DNA of 64,000 bases from SB15 sp964639245 (GTDB taxonomy: Bacteria > Chloroflexota > Anaerolineae > Aggregatilineales > J027): contig CAZXCU010000004.1 of assembly GCA_964639245.1 (NCBI GenBank), positions 124,001 through 188,000 of the forward strand, in the 5' to 3' direction. The notes beneath the pieces were generated by a model. It did not search any database. It was given only the letters and a program-made list of their open reading frames with translations, and was not told where the DNA came from. The position numbers and the translations under genes were made by a program. Below are positions 23,491 through 31,261 of the stretch, piece by piece. The first letter of the stretch is position 1. Each line of letters opens with the position of its first letter.

Positions 23491-24690
23491 ATGAACAGCC
23501 GACGGACAGACCGTGTGAATGTTGAATTTAACGAAGATGTCAAAAATCTGCGTCAACCCCTCGCAGGCAGCGACCCGCAAAATACGCATCTGCTGGTCAA
23601 GGCAGGGGAACTCTATCACCCTTTGGGAAATGGCAAGGTACATTGTTATGCCTGTGGTCACAATTGCAAAATTTCCAATGGTGGGCGGGGGATTTGCCAA
23701 GTCCGTTACAATCTGAACGGGAATTTGTATGTCCCGCACGGCTATGTAGCGGCCTTGCAATGTGACCCAACCGAGAAAAAACCCTTTTATCACCTCTACC
23801 CCGGTTCGGATACCCTCACCTTCGGTATGTTAGGATGTGACTTGCATTGTGATTATTGTCAAAACTGGGATATTTCTCAAGCCCTGCGGGATGCCAACGC
23901 CGGACGACCCCCTACCGAAGTGACTCCCCATCAACTCGTACAAATGGCAAAACACAACGGGGCAAAATGTATCGCAAGTTCGTATAACGAACCTCTGATT
24001 ACCTCTGAATGGGCAATGGCGATTTTTAAGGAGATGAAAGCCGCCGGATTAACCTGCATGTATGTGTCCAACGGCAACGCCACCCGTGAAGTGCTGGAAT
24101 ACATTCGCCCATACACCGATGGTTACAAAATTGACCTCAAAACCATGAATGACAAAAATTATCGACAGTTGGGGGCGGTGCTGCAAACCGTGCTGGACAG
24201 CATGAAAATGGTGCATGAGATGGGCTTCTGGATGGAAATTGTCACGCTGGTCATTCCGGGCTTTAACGACTCAGAGGGTGAGCTGCGCGAAGCTGCGCGG
24301 TATATCAAGTCGCTTTCGGCAGAGATTCCTTGGCATGTGACCGCGTTTCATCAAGATTATAAAATGACTGAAAATGACAACACCGATGTAAAAACCCTGT
24401 TGCGGGCGGCGGAAATCGGGCAAGAGGAAGGGTTGCACTACGTATACGCCGGTAATTTACCCACCCGCGTAGGTGATTTTGAGCATACTTTTTGCCCATC
24501 CTGTCATCAGAAATTGATTGACCGTGTGGGCTATGTGGTGCGTGATTATCACCTCACCCCTGATGGAAAATGCCCGCGTTGCCAGACTAAAATCGCCGGA
24601 ATTTGGCCTGCTTCTAAAAATGAAGTGCGGCTTGGCACACTTGAAGATTTGTATTTTCGTCGTCCCAAGCCCGTTCAATGGCCTCGCTAA
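23491..24690 (+). CDS. AmmeMemoRadiSam system radical SAM enzyme (PflA-like)
   Basis: A 399-residue radical SAM protein. The 4Fe-4S-binding CxxxCxxC is CDLHCDYC (about residues 114-121). An upstream zinc-like pair lies at CYACGHNC (about 52-59), and a C-terminal ribbon is CPSCH...CPRCQ (about 337-371). LTFGMLGCDLHCDYCQNWDIS is the family hallmark of the AmmeMemoRadiSam/PflA-related group. These often stand next to the Memo-like and AMMECR1-like partners; neither is visible here. The ATG at 23491 has GGGAGG 6 nt upstream. The reaction is not established. Confidence 0.88.
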   Translation: MNSRRTDRVNVEFNEDVKNLRQPLAGSDPQNTHLLVKAGELYHPLGNGKVHCYACGHNCKISNGGRGICQVRYNLNGNLYVPHGYVAALQCDPTEKKPFYHLYPGSDTLTFGMLGCDLHCDYCQNWDISQALRDANAGRPPTEVTPHQLVQMAKHNGAKCIASSYNEPLITSEWAMAIFKEMKAAGLTCMYVSNGNATREVLEYIRPYTDGYKIDLKTMNDKNYRQLGAVLQTVLDSMKMVHEMGFWMEIVTLVIPGFNDSEGELREAARYIKSLSAEIPWHVTAFHQDYKMTENDNTDVKTLLRAAEIGQEEGLHYVYAGNLPTRVGDFEHTFCPSCHQKLIDRVGYVVRDYHLTPDGKCPRCQTKIAGIWPASKNEVRLGTLEDLYFRRPKPVQWPR

Positions 24691-24723
24691 CTTCATCTCT
24701 CGGTCATCTTTCCCCTTAAAATC

Positions 24724-24760
24724 GGGCGGGAAGCGCTTTATTTGTTCCTGCCCTCGGTTT
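24724..24760 (+). terminator. Intrinsic terminator after the radical SAM gene
   Basis: A 9-bp stem GGGCGGGAA/TTCCTGCCC (one G-T pair) with a 12-nt loop, followed by TCGGTTTT. Confidence 0.65.
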
Positions 24761-24770
24761 TGACAGTCAC

Positions 24771-24799
24771 TTGACTCCCCATCAAAATTTTTGTATTCT
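24771..24799 (+). promoter_or_regulatory. Promoter of the TetR/ABC-2 exporter operon
   Basis: TTGACT (24771-24776), 17-bp spacer, TATTCT (24794-24799). The probable operator begins 6 bp downstream and overlaps the start of transcription. Confidence 0.75.
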
Positions 24800-24804
24800 A
24801 AAAG

Positions 24805-24822
24805 TGAACAATCGTTCGTTCA
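24805..24822. promoter_or_regulatory. Probable TetR operator
   Basis: An 18-bp imperfect palindrome, TGAAC-8-GTTCA, right after the -10 box. Palindromes of the TGAACxxxxxxxxGTTCA kind, with inner AATCGTTC, are typical targets of TetR regulators. A repressor bound here would block RNA polymerase, so the neighbouring TetR is likely to control its own operon. Confidence 0.65.
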
Positions 24823-24837
24823 TATTTTAGAGGTGCT

Positions 24838-25431
24838 ATGCCAAAGGGTGAACAGGCTGTCGAAGCCATTCTGACAGCAGCCGAAGCATTATTTTTACAG
24901 CAGGGCTATAACGGCACCAGTATGCGGGATATTGCTCAAAAAGCCGGGTATAAGTCTGTTGCAGGTCTTTACAACCACTTTGAGGACAAGGAAAAAATTC
25001 TAATTGCGCTGTTGAACGCCCGCAGTCCGTATCCTCACATGGTGAAACTCATGGACAGTATTCCGGGCGATACTGTTGCCGAGTTTTTCCCCCATTTTTT
25101 CAGAGTAGCCACCGACTTTATGCTGCAACATATTATTTTTATTAAGCTGGCACTGCTGGATTTTATTGAATTTAACGCGGTGCATATCCAGCAACTACTC
25201 GAACAGCAAACGCTTTTTCCCGTTGCGTTAAAGCGGTTGCAATCGCTGGAAGGCTGGCAAAAAGACATGCCCCCAATCGTCATTATTCGTGTTATCGGGA
25301 TGCAGTTGTTTGGCTACATCGTGACCCAGGGATTGCTACCCGCTTTTTTTATACAAAGCCTGCCAGAAGAAGCGTGGAAAGAAAATATTATCAACGTGTT
25401 ACTGCACGGGTTAGGAGAACACCATGAATGA
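24838..25431 (+). CDS. TetR/AcrR-family transcriptional regulator
   Basis: A 197-residue repressor. The N-terminal helix-turn-helix is ILTAAEALFLQQGYNGTSMRDIAQKAGYKSVAGLYNHFEDKEKIL (about residues 12-55), the standard TetR block. The C-terminal ligand-binding part is helical and not diagnostic. It leads the operon with an ABC-2 exporter and its own operator lies just upstream, so it probably senses the exported compound and lifts repression. The ligand is unknown. The stop overlaps the ATPase start by 8 nt. Confidence 0.93.
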   Translation: MPKGEQAVEAILTAAEALFLQQGYNGTSMRDIAQKAGYKSVAGLYNHFEDKEKILIALLNARSPYPHMVKLMDSIPGDTVAEFFPHFFRVATDFMLQHIIFIKLALLDFIEFNAVHIQQLLEQQTLFPVALKRLQSLEGWQKDMPPIVIIRVIGMQLFGYIVTQGLLPAFFIQSLPEEAWKENIINVLLHGLGEHHE

Positions 25432-26140
25432 AGCCGTACAGGTAGAAAATATCTATAAACAATTTGGCGAGGTCAAAGCCTTACAGGGACTCTCGATTGA
25501 AGCAAAAAAAGGAGAAATTTACGGGCTGCTCGGGCCAAACGGTGCCGGCAAAAGTACCCTGATTCGGGCCATTGTGGGGTTGATTAAACCCGATTCCGGG
25601 CGGGTGGTTGTCTTGGGAAAAACAATGCCAGACAAAAATATTCTATCCAGAGTTGGTTACATGACCCAATCCTCCGCGTTGTATGCCGAACTAACCGTCT
25701 GGCAGAATGTGGCATTTTTCGCAGGGCTGCTTGGTTGCCATGATAAAAAAGCGATTGCCAAGGCGATTGAACTGGTGGATTTATCCAACCGCACCGACAG
25801 CCGTGTTGGAACACTTTCCGGGGGGATGCGTCAGCGTGTCTCGCTGGCAACAGTGCTGGCACATCAACCCGATTTGGTGCTGCTGGACGAACCCACCGTC
25901 GGTGTTGACCCACAGCTCAGGGTACAGTTCTGGGAACATTTTCGTCAGCTAACCGCACGCGGAATCACCATTTTAGTCTCTAGTCATGTGATGGATGAAG
26001 CCGAACGCTGTGACCGCTTGGGGTTTGTGCGCGGGGGAAAACTTATCGCCGAAGGCACTGCCGATTCGTTGCGTCAACAGGCGGGCAAAACCAATTTAGA
26101 GGACGCATTTTTGTGTTTTGCGGAGAAGACTCATGTTTAA
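25424..26140 (+). CDS. ABC-2 type exporter, ATPase subunit
   Basis: A 238-residue nucleotide-binding protein. Walker A is GPNGAGKST (about residues 37-45), the Q-loop VGYMTQSSALYAELTVW, the signature LSGGMRQRVSL, Walker B LVLLDEPTVGVDP and the H-loop SSHVMDEAERC. This is the DrrA/CcmA-like class of drug or lipid exporters. It overlaps both the TetR gene before it and the permease gene after it by 8 nt, so translation is coupled. Confidence 0.95.
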   Translation: MNEAVQVENIYKQFGEVKALQGLSIEAKKGEIYGLLGPNGAGKSTLIRAIVGLIKPDSGRVVVLGKTMPDKNILSRVGYMTQSSALYAELTVWQNVAFFAGLLGCHDKKAIAKAIELVDLSNRTDSRVGTLSGGMRQRVSLATVLAHQPDLVLLDEPTVGVDPQLRVQFWEHFRQLTARGITILVSSHVMDEAERCDRLGFVRGGKLIAEGTADSLRQQAGKTNLEDAFLCFAEKTHV

Positions 26141-27266
26141 TAGGAATCGGATGCTCATTCTAGCACGGCGGGTGATTTTTCAAATGCTGGCAGACCCGCG
26201 TACCTTAGCCTTGATTGTGATTGTCCCGATTGTGCTTTTGACTGTGGCAGGTATTTTGATTCGGGTTGAACCCGGCAATATTGTGGTGGGAATCGTCAAT
26301 GAAGATGAGGGGCTAGCCAATCTCCAATTGGGCGAACGACTAACCGAGACACTTCAAGAAATGGATACTTTTGACACGGTGGAAATTACCGCCGAACAAG
26401 CCCAACAACGCTTGGAAGCTGGGAAAGTCGATGCTGTGATTACCCTGCCCGCAGATTTTACGCAGCAGGTCGCCCAAACCCAGACACTGACTTTGCAAGT
26501 CACCTATGAAGGATCAAACCCAACCATTGCCAAGCGATTGGGAACGATGTTTGAACAGGCAACCGCGCAGGCATTGGCGGGTGTTGCCTTAGAAAATCAA
26601 ACCGAATCGCCAATCGAACTGACCACCCAAATCGAATCGGATTATCTGTATGGCGGTGCGGAATATGATACCCTCGATTACACTGCCCCCGCGTTGATTG
26701 GGGTGTTTGTGTTCCTGTTTGTGTTCATCCTGACAAGCATTTCCTTTTTACGCGAACGGCAAAATGGGACATTGGAACGCTTGCAAGCCACCCCGATTCG
26801 CCCGCATGAAATCATTATCGGGTATATGCTCGGTTTTCTGGTTTTTGCCCTGCTGCAAGGACTGATTACCCTGCTGTATACCGTTTTTGTGCTGGATATT
26901 CACTATGCAGGCAATTTGCTTAACGTGTTTGTGGTGGAATTTTTGCTAGCAGTGACTTCAGTCAATCTGGGTATTTTCTTTAGCACCTTTGCCCGCAATG
27001 AATTTCAGGTGCTGCAATTTATTCCCTTGGTAGTGGTGACTCAAGTGTTTTTGGGCGGTGTGCTATGGGAAATTGAAGACATGCCCGCGTGGTTGCAACC
27101 CATTGCCCAACTGATGCCGCTCACACATGGCAACAAAGCACTGCGCGAAATCATGATTAAAGATGCAAATTTACTGTCCGTCGCGGGATCATTAGCAGCT
27201 TTGGTCGCAATCTGGGCGGTGGTCACGTTGCTTTCGTCCAGAACCGCAGGGCGGGTGACCGTTTAG
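26133..27266 (+). CDS. ABC-2 type exporter, permease subunit
   Basis: A 377-residue membrane protein of the ABC2_membrane_3 (YhgE/YbhR-like) form. One helix lies near the N-terminus (LALIVIVPIVLLTVAGILI, about residues 26-45). A large extracytoplasmic domain follows (about 46-190), then five helices from about 190. The cytoplasmic motif LRERQNGTLERLQATPIRPHEIIIGY before helix 3 is diagnostic. The start at 26133 has GGAGAAG 6 nt upstream and overlaps the ATPase by 8 nt; the in-frame option at 26118 is poorer. With the ATPase it probably exports a drug or lipid-like compound. Confidence 0.93.
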   Translation: MFNRNRMLILARRVIFQMLADPRTLALIVIVPIVLLTVAGILIRVEPGNIVVGIVNEDEGLANLQLGERLTETLQEMDTFDTVEITAEQAQQRLEAGKVDAVITLPADFTQQVAQTQTLTLQVTYEGSNPTIAKRLGTMFEQATAQALAGVALENQTESPIELTTQIESDYLYGGAEYDTLDYTAPALIGVFVFLFVFILTSISFLRERQNGTLERLQATPIRPHEIIIGYMLGFLVFALLQGLITLLYTVFVLDIHYAGNLLNVFVVEFLLAVTSVNLGIFFSTFARNEFQVLQFIPLVVVTQVFLGGVLWEIEDMPAWLQPIAQLMPLTHGNKALREIMIKDANLLSVAGSLAALVAIWAVVTLLSSRTAGRVTV

Positions 27267-27274
27267 CCAAATCT

Positions 27275-27311
27275 GTCCCTTGTGCGTTATCTTGACCTGA
27301 ACACAAGGGAC
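27275..27311. repeat. 10-bp inverted repeat around the tRNA-Leu promoter -35 box
   Basis: GTCCCTTGTG (27275-27284) is repeated in inverse as CACAAGGGAC (27302-27311). The 17-nt space between holds the -35 box TTGACC (27292-27297), and the right arm lies in the promoter spacer. It may be the terminator of the exporter operon (no T-run) or an operator over the tRNA promoter. Confidence 0.4.
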
Positions 27312-27320
27312 TGCTATACT
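27292..27320 (+). promoter_or_regulatory. Strong sigma-70 promoter of tRNA-Leu
   Basis: TTGACC (27292-27297), 17-bp spacer, TATACT (27315-27320), ending 12 bp before the tRNA. This is near consensus. It probably also drives the lipoprotein gene that follows the tRNA without a terminator. Confidence 0.8.
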
Positions 27321-27332
27321 CCCTACCAAGTC

Positions 27333-27415
27333 GGGGTTGTGGCGGAATTGGCAGACGCAGCTGACTTAAAATCAGCCGGGCAACACCCGTGTGGGTTCGA
27401 GTCCCACCTGCCCCA
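27333..27415 (+). tRNA. tRNA-Leu (anticodon UAA)
   Basis: An 83-nt class II tRNA. The acceptor stem is GGGGTTG with CTGCCCC (one T-T mismatch and one wobble). The D-arm is GCGGAATTGGCAGACGC, the anticodon arm GCTGA-CTTAAAA-TCAGC with anticodon TAA (27367-27369), a long variable arm GGGCAACACCC, and the T-arm GTGGG-TTCGAGT-CCCAC. The discriminator is A at 27415. CCA is not encoded. It reads UUA and, by wobble, UUG leucine codons. Confidence 0.95.
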
Positions 27416-27437
27416 CTTTCCAGAAGGAGTTTATCCC

Positions 27438-28508
27438 ATTAAACGGCGCTACTGGTTATCTACAGCCTTATTTTTAAGTTTCTTAGCGCTTACGCTGATT
27501 CTGGCAGCGTGCGGCGGTGACGATAGCAGTGCAACACCTGTGCCGCGTTTTACCGCCGGCCCTTCTCCCACTCCTACCTTACGTTCCACCCCTTTACCCA
27601 CAGTGGCATCCCCTGTTCCAGTTGGTGTCTCAGAAAAACCCATCAAAATTGCCTTCGTGGGGGATATGACCACCGCCAAAAGTAACCTTGCCCGTAACTT
27701 GACCACTGCGCTCACCGACGAAATGAAAAACTTCCGTCTGGGCTATTATGAAGGGTTGTCGGTGGAGTTTATTGCACTCGACAGTCGTCAAGAAGCGCTG
27801 GATATGTTGTGTACTTCCCCGGATACCGCTGTGATGGTGGATGCGTTCACCTTTATTGCAGCAGAACGGCGCTGCGGGGCAGAACCCGCTTTCCAAGTCG
27901 AACGGAATGGCGAGTCGGGCGTGTCGTTTGAATTGGTGGTGAATACGCGCATCGTGCCAAATTTAACCAATTTAACCGGACGGGATCGCCGTTTTTGCGC
28001 GGAATCTCTGACCAGCGAAACAGGATTCGTTTATCCCTCTCTTGCCCTCAGAGCCTATGGGATTGACCTATTAGACTCCAGCACCGTTCAAATTGTCACG
28101 GATGGTTTTGAAGATGATGTTGAAATGGTCACGGGGTTGGGCGGGGGTGCCAATCAACGCCTATGTGAATCAGCCGCGCTGCCCGTCGGACGGTTTGAAG
28201 AAATTGCCAGTGACTTGAGCGAAGACCAAATTGAAGAAATCGGCCTGTTTGCCTCGAATGAAGTCAGCAGTTGGCCTGTGATTCCCTACGAAGTGCTGGT
28301 TTTCCCGCCAGATACCCTGATACCCGATGTGCTACGCGAAGAAATTGTCCGTGCGATGGCGGCGGTTCTCGAAGATGACGCTACCCCCAGCGATAATCTC
28401 AAAACCTTTTTTGAGGCGGATGATCTGGTAAGTGTGACCGAAGCTGATTTTGACGATTTCCGCGCATGGATTCGCAGTATTGGCTGGAACATGGCAGCCG
28501 CAAATTAA
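27438..28508 (+). CDS. PhnD-like solute-binding lipoprotein, apparently starting at AUU
   Basis: A 356-residue lipoprotein. Its signal peptide (KRRYWLSTALFLSFLALTLIL then AAC, lipobox LAAC, Cys near residue 26) starts right after an ATT at 27438. That ATT lies 8 nt past a perfect AAGGAG (27424-27429). No ATG, GTG or TTG lies in frame between the Shine-Dalgarno and the lipobox, and a longer reading frame would run back through the tRNA gene. AUU initiation (as in infC) is therefore the best reading. After a Pro/Thr linker the body (IKIAFVGDMTTAKSNLAR; DTAVMVDAFTFIAAERRCG) resembles the PhnD/PF12974 phosphonate-type binding proteins. The coding start is only 22 nt past the tRNA, so both are on one transcript. 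The ligand is not known. Confidence 0.75.
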   Translation: MKRRYWLSTALFLSFLALTLILAACGGDDSSATPVPRFTAGPSPTPTLRSTPLPTVASPVPVGVSEKPIKIAFVGDMTTAKSNLARNLTTALTDEMKNFRLGYYEGLSVEFIALDSRQEALDMLCTSPDTAVMVDAFTFIAAERRCGAEPAFQVERNGESGVSFELVVNTRIVPNLTNLTGRDRRFCAESLTSETGFVYPSLALRAYGIDLLDSSTVQIVTDGFEDDVEMVTGLGGGANQRLCESAALPVGRFEEIASDLSEDQIEEIGLFASNEVSSWPVIPYEVLVFPPDTLIPDVLREEIVRAMAAVLEDDATPSDNLKTFFEADDLVSVTEADFDDFRAWIRSIGWNMAAAN

Positions 28509-29437
28509 CCTTGGTCGATCTCGCGGTTATCATCGTCAATTGGAATACGCGGGACATCACCTTAGATGCGCTGCATACCCTCTCCGAGGATTTAAAAAGA
28601 TCCGATTTCCCATCCACTGAAATCTGGGTCGTGGACAATGCGTCCAGTGATAACAGTGTAGCGGCGATTCGCAGCCAATTTCCCCAAGTGCAGTTAATTG
28701 CCAGCCAAGAAAATCTCGGCTTCGGGGCGGGCAATAATGCCGCGCTACGTGCGATTGGTTTTCCTGACGGCAAAAATTTACCCCAAGCAGTGTATCTGCT
28801 TAATTCCGATACACGGACGCACACAGGCGCAACCAAAACCCTCTACGACACACTCTTTTCCACCCCAGATGCCGGAGTCGTCGGGGCGCGGTTAACCTTT
28901 GGCGATGGCAGTTTTCAGCATAGCGCGTTTCAATTTCCAGATTTATTCCAACTCTGGATGGATTTACTCCCTACACCGGGCAGATTCTATGACAGTCGGT
29001 GGAATGGGCGTTATCCGAAAAACTTGTACCAGAATCCGCAGCCGTTTGAGGTGGATTTTACGCTGGGGGCAACCATGATGCTCAAGCGCGAAGTCATCCA
29101 GCAGACGGGGATGTTTGACGAACAATTTTTGATGTACTGCGAAGAAATTGATTGGATGTGGCGGATTCAGCAGGCGGGTTGGAAAATGTATTGTGTCCCC
29201 GCCGCGCATGTCACCCATTTAGGCGGGCAAAGTACCGGACAAGTTCGCCCGCAAAGCCTCATTAATTTATGGGAAAGCCGTCTGCGCTTGTTCGATAAAT
29301 ACTATCCGCGCTGGAAAAATATTCTTGCCCGCCAGATTATCCGCGTGGGCATGAAGCGGCAACTGCGTCAGATTCCCGCCGAAAATACCGAACTCCGTCG
29401 TGCCTATCAAGCAGTCATTGAGCGCACCCGATCATGA
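28466..29437 (+). CDS. Glycosyltransferase family 2 (rhamnosyltransferase-like)
   Basis: A 323-residue GT-A fold enzyme. The nucleotide-sugar-binding core is VIIVNWNTRD (about residues 21-30), the strand IWVVDNASSDNS (about 53-64), and LLNSDTRT (about 112-119) is the metal-binding DxD-like site. The C-terminal CEEIDWMWRIQQAGWKMYCVP matches the catalytic ED-W region of the rhamnosyltransferase/WcaA group. The ATG at 28466 overlaps the lipoprotein gene by 43 nt; a TTG at 28511, 2 nt past that gene's stop codon, is as likely and gives a tighter N-terminus. Neither has a clear ribosome-binding site. It probably adds a sugar to a cell-surface glycan. Confidence 0.88.
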   Translation: MDSQYWLEHGSRKLTLVDLAVIIVNWNTRDITLDALHTLSEDLKRSDFPSTEIWVVDNASSDNSVAAIRSQFPQVQLIASQENLGFGAGNNAALRAIGFPDGKNLPQAVYLLNSDTRTHTGATKTLYDTLFSTPDAGVVGARLTFGDGSFQHSAFQFPDLFQLWMDLLPTPGRFYDSRWNGRYPKNLYQNPQPFEVDFTLGATMMLKREVIQQTGMFDEQFLMYCEEIDWMWRIQQAGWKMYCVPAAHVTHLGGQSTGQVRPQSLINLWESRLRLFDKYYPRWKNILARQIIRVGMKRQLRQIPAENTELRRAYQAVIERTRS

Positions 29438-30192
29438 ATCGTTTAACCGCCATCATTCTGACCCGCAACGAAGAAAAACACATCGGGGAGTGTATCACCA
29501 GCGTGCAATGGGCTGACCGTGTACTGGTGTTTGATTCGGGCAGCACCGACCAGACCTGTGCCATTGCGGAAAAACACGGGGCAGATTTTCAATTTCATGC
29601 TTTTGAAAATTATGCTCAACAACGCAACGCAGCCTTAGCCGCCGCCCAGACTGACTGGGTATTGTTTGTGGATGCTGATGAACGGGTAACGCCCGAACTC
29701 AAAGCCGAAATTGCTCAAATTCTACAAAACCCGACGCATTCCGGTTACTGGATTCCGCGTCACAATTATATTTTTGGCAAATTAACCCGTCATACAGGCT
29801 GGTATCCCGATTATCAGATGCGGTTACTCAAATGTGGGGAAGCCCACTACGACCCGCAGCGACAGGTGCATGAAGTGGTGCTTTTAAAATCAGGCGAAGC
29901 GGGCTATTTAAAAAATCCACTGGTACATTACAACTATGAACATGTGCGGCAGTTTCATGAAAAGCAGCGCCGCTATGTGCAGTACGATGCCCAGATTCTG
30001 TATCAAAACGGCGTGCGCCCCAAAATTTACACCCCCTATTCGCAGCCCATCCGACATTTCAAATGGCGCTTTATTGATTTAAAGGGTTACAAGGATGGGG
30101 TACATGGGCTGCGCTTAAGTTTGCTCATGGCGTGGTACGAATTTCGCAAATATCAGCAGCTTAAACGTCTCTGGCAATCATCTCGGCGATAG
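29434..30192 (+). CDS. Glycosyltransferase family 2 (WaaE/KdtX-like)
   Basis: A 252-residue GT-A fold enzyme. It begins LTAIILTRNEEKHIGECI; VLVFDSGSTDQT binds the nucleotide-sugar, and LFVDADERVTPEL is the DxD metal site (about residues 76-88). The segment YQMRLLK...HEVV is typical of the WaaE/KdtX subgroup, which includes beta-1,4-glucosyltransferases and some of unknown acceptor. It overlaps the preceding glycosyltransferase gene by 4 nt (ATGA), so the two are translationally coupled and probably act on the same glycan. The 3' end overlaps the convergent gene by 32 nt. Confidence 0.9.
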   Translation: MNRLTAIILTRNEEKHIGECITSVQWADRVLVFDSGSTDQTCAIAEKHGADFQFHAFENYAQQRNAALAAAQTDWVLFVDADERVTPELKAEIAQILQNPTHSGYWIPRHNYIFGKLTRHTGWYPDYQMRLLKCGEAHYDPQRQVHEVVLLKSGEAGYLKNPLVHYNYEHVRQFHEKQRRYVQYDAQILYQNGVRPKIYTPYSQPIRHFKWRFIDLKGYKDGVHGLRLSLLMAWYEFRKYQQLKRLWQSSRR

Positions 30193-31261
30193 CATACAAC
30201 CCACCCGCTACGCTGCTGTGACCGCCAAGCAGCACGGGAATCGGGGCATTTTTTGCGGCTTGGGTAAATTCATCTAACCAGACATCCGCCACCGGCAAAT
30301 ACAAATCGGAGGCAAAACGGGCATCGGGCAAAAACGGGGCATGAGCCGCCATCAAAACACGGCTGTCCATGATGACTGCTTCGGACATCTGCGCCAGCGT
30401 TTCAAAAAAATGGACAGCGCCTTGCACCCGGTAAAGTTCATACAAAATGGAACGCACTTCGCCGCGTTTGAGCCGTTCGCTGGCAACCATCCCGCGTTCT
30501 TCCGCAAAAACCCGAATCCAAGCGCGGGTGACTTTGTTCATGGCCTGCCATGCTGGTGGCGCAACCCGTCCAATGAGTGTCACCTGCGAAGCCTCCCGCT
30601 TGAGAATATCAATGATTCGGCGCAGGGGAATCGCCTCTAAGGCCAATTGATGGGCAAGGAAATTTTTTAAATGCGGCAAGGTATCGGGATGTAAACGCAA
30701 AATGGCTAAATCTACAGGGGTATCTATATCTAAATTCAGGGCGGGACGGTGTTCAATAGCCGAAAAGAGACGGCTTTGAAAGATGCCAGTTTCGCTGAGT
30801 ACCCATGCAAGGCTATTATCGCGCTCTAAAGTGCGAATCATGGGCAGGGCTTGTCGTGCAGCACGAATCCCAGCCCAATCGCTAGAATGGCGGTTGTTGG
30901 TTAGCACAAGGGGAGTTTTGGCAGCGAGGAGTTCCTCAAGCAAAGGCTGTAAAATTTCAGTATTGAACAAAGGGACACTGCCTGCCCCGCAATAAAACAC
31001 CGTATCCAAATTATATTTTTCGATTAAATCGGCGAGTCGGCTGCCAAAATAAAAGGGCCGGTCGGGTGGATCAGGTTCGGCAATCAAATTTTTGTGGGGA
31101 GGCAGCCAAGACACATCGGGCGCAGAAAAAATTATTTGACAGTTCAAGGGGTGAAGCTGCTCAAGTAAATCGAGGGCGGCGGCTTGTTGTGCCTGCCAGA
31201 GCAAACTTGCTGGGAACGCGGCTGCCCGCGCCCCCTGCATGATAATGATGCTAATGGTCAT
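30161..31261 (-). CDS. Conserved protein with nucleotidyltransferase-like N-terminus, function unknown
   Basis: A 366-residue protein. Residues 1-190 resemble the MobA/CofC-type nucleotidyltransferase fold. The sequence runs from an N-terminal strand through DTVFYCGAGSVPLFN (about residues 89-103, where the family has its product-binding motif) and TPLVLTNNRHSSDWAG to NLDIDTPVDLAILRLHP (about 174-190), which matches the closing DIDTPxDL motif. The usual first GG-x-S/A-x-R-x-G loop is not seen, so activity is doubtful. Residues 220-366 form a separate, unrecognised domain ending LLGGHSSVAGGLYAIAEMI. The stop codon of hpf abuts its ATG with no gap, so the gene closes the pilus-hpf operon. Confidence 0.6.
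   Translation of the reverse strand: MTISIIIMQGARAAAFPASLLWQAQQAAALDLLEQLHPLNCQIIFSAPDVSWLPPHKNLIAEPDPPDRPFYFGSRLADLIEKYNLDTVFYCGAGSVPLFNTEILQPLLEELLAAKTPLVLTNNRHSSDWAGIRAARQALPMIRTLERDNSLAWVLSETGIFQSRLFSAIEHRPALNLDIDTPVDLAILRLHPDTLPHLKNFLAHQLALEAIPLRRIIDILKREASQVTLIGRVAPPAWQAMNKVTRAWIRVFAEERGMVASERLKRGEVRSILYELYRVQGAVHFFETLAQMSEAVIMDSRVLMAAHAPFLPDARFASDLYLPVADVWLDEFTQAAKNAPIPVLLGGHSSVAGGLYAIAEMIARDV

Noticed and set aside
27282..27437. Upstream in-frame extension of the PhnD-like lipoprotein gene
   Set aside because: It would read through the complete tRNA-Leu and put 50 residues before the signal peptide.
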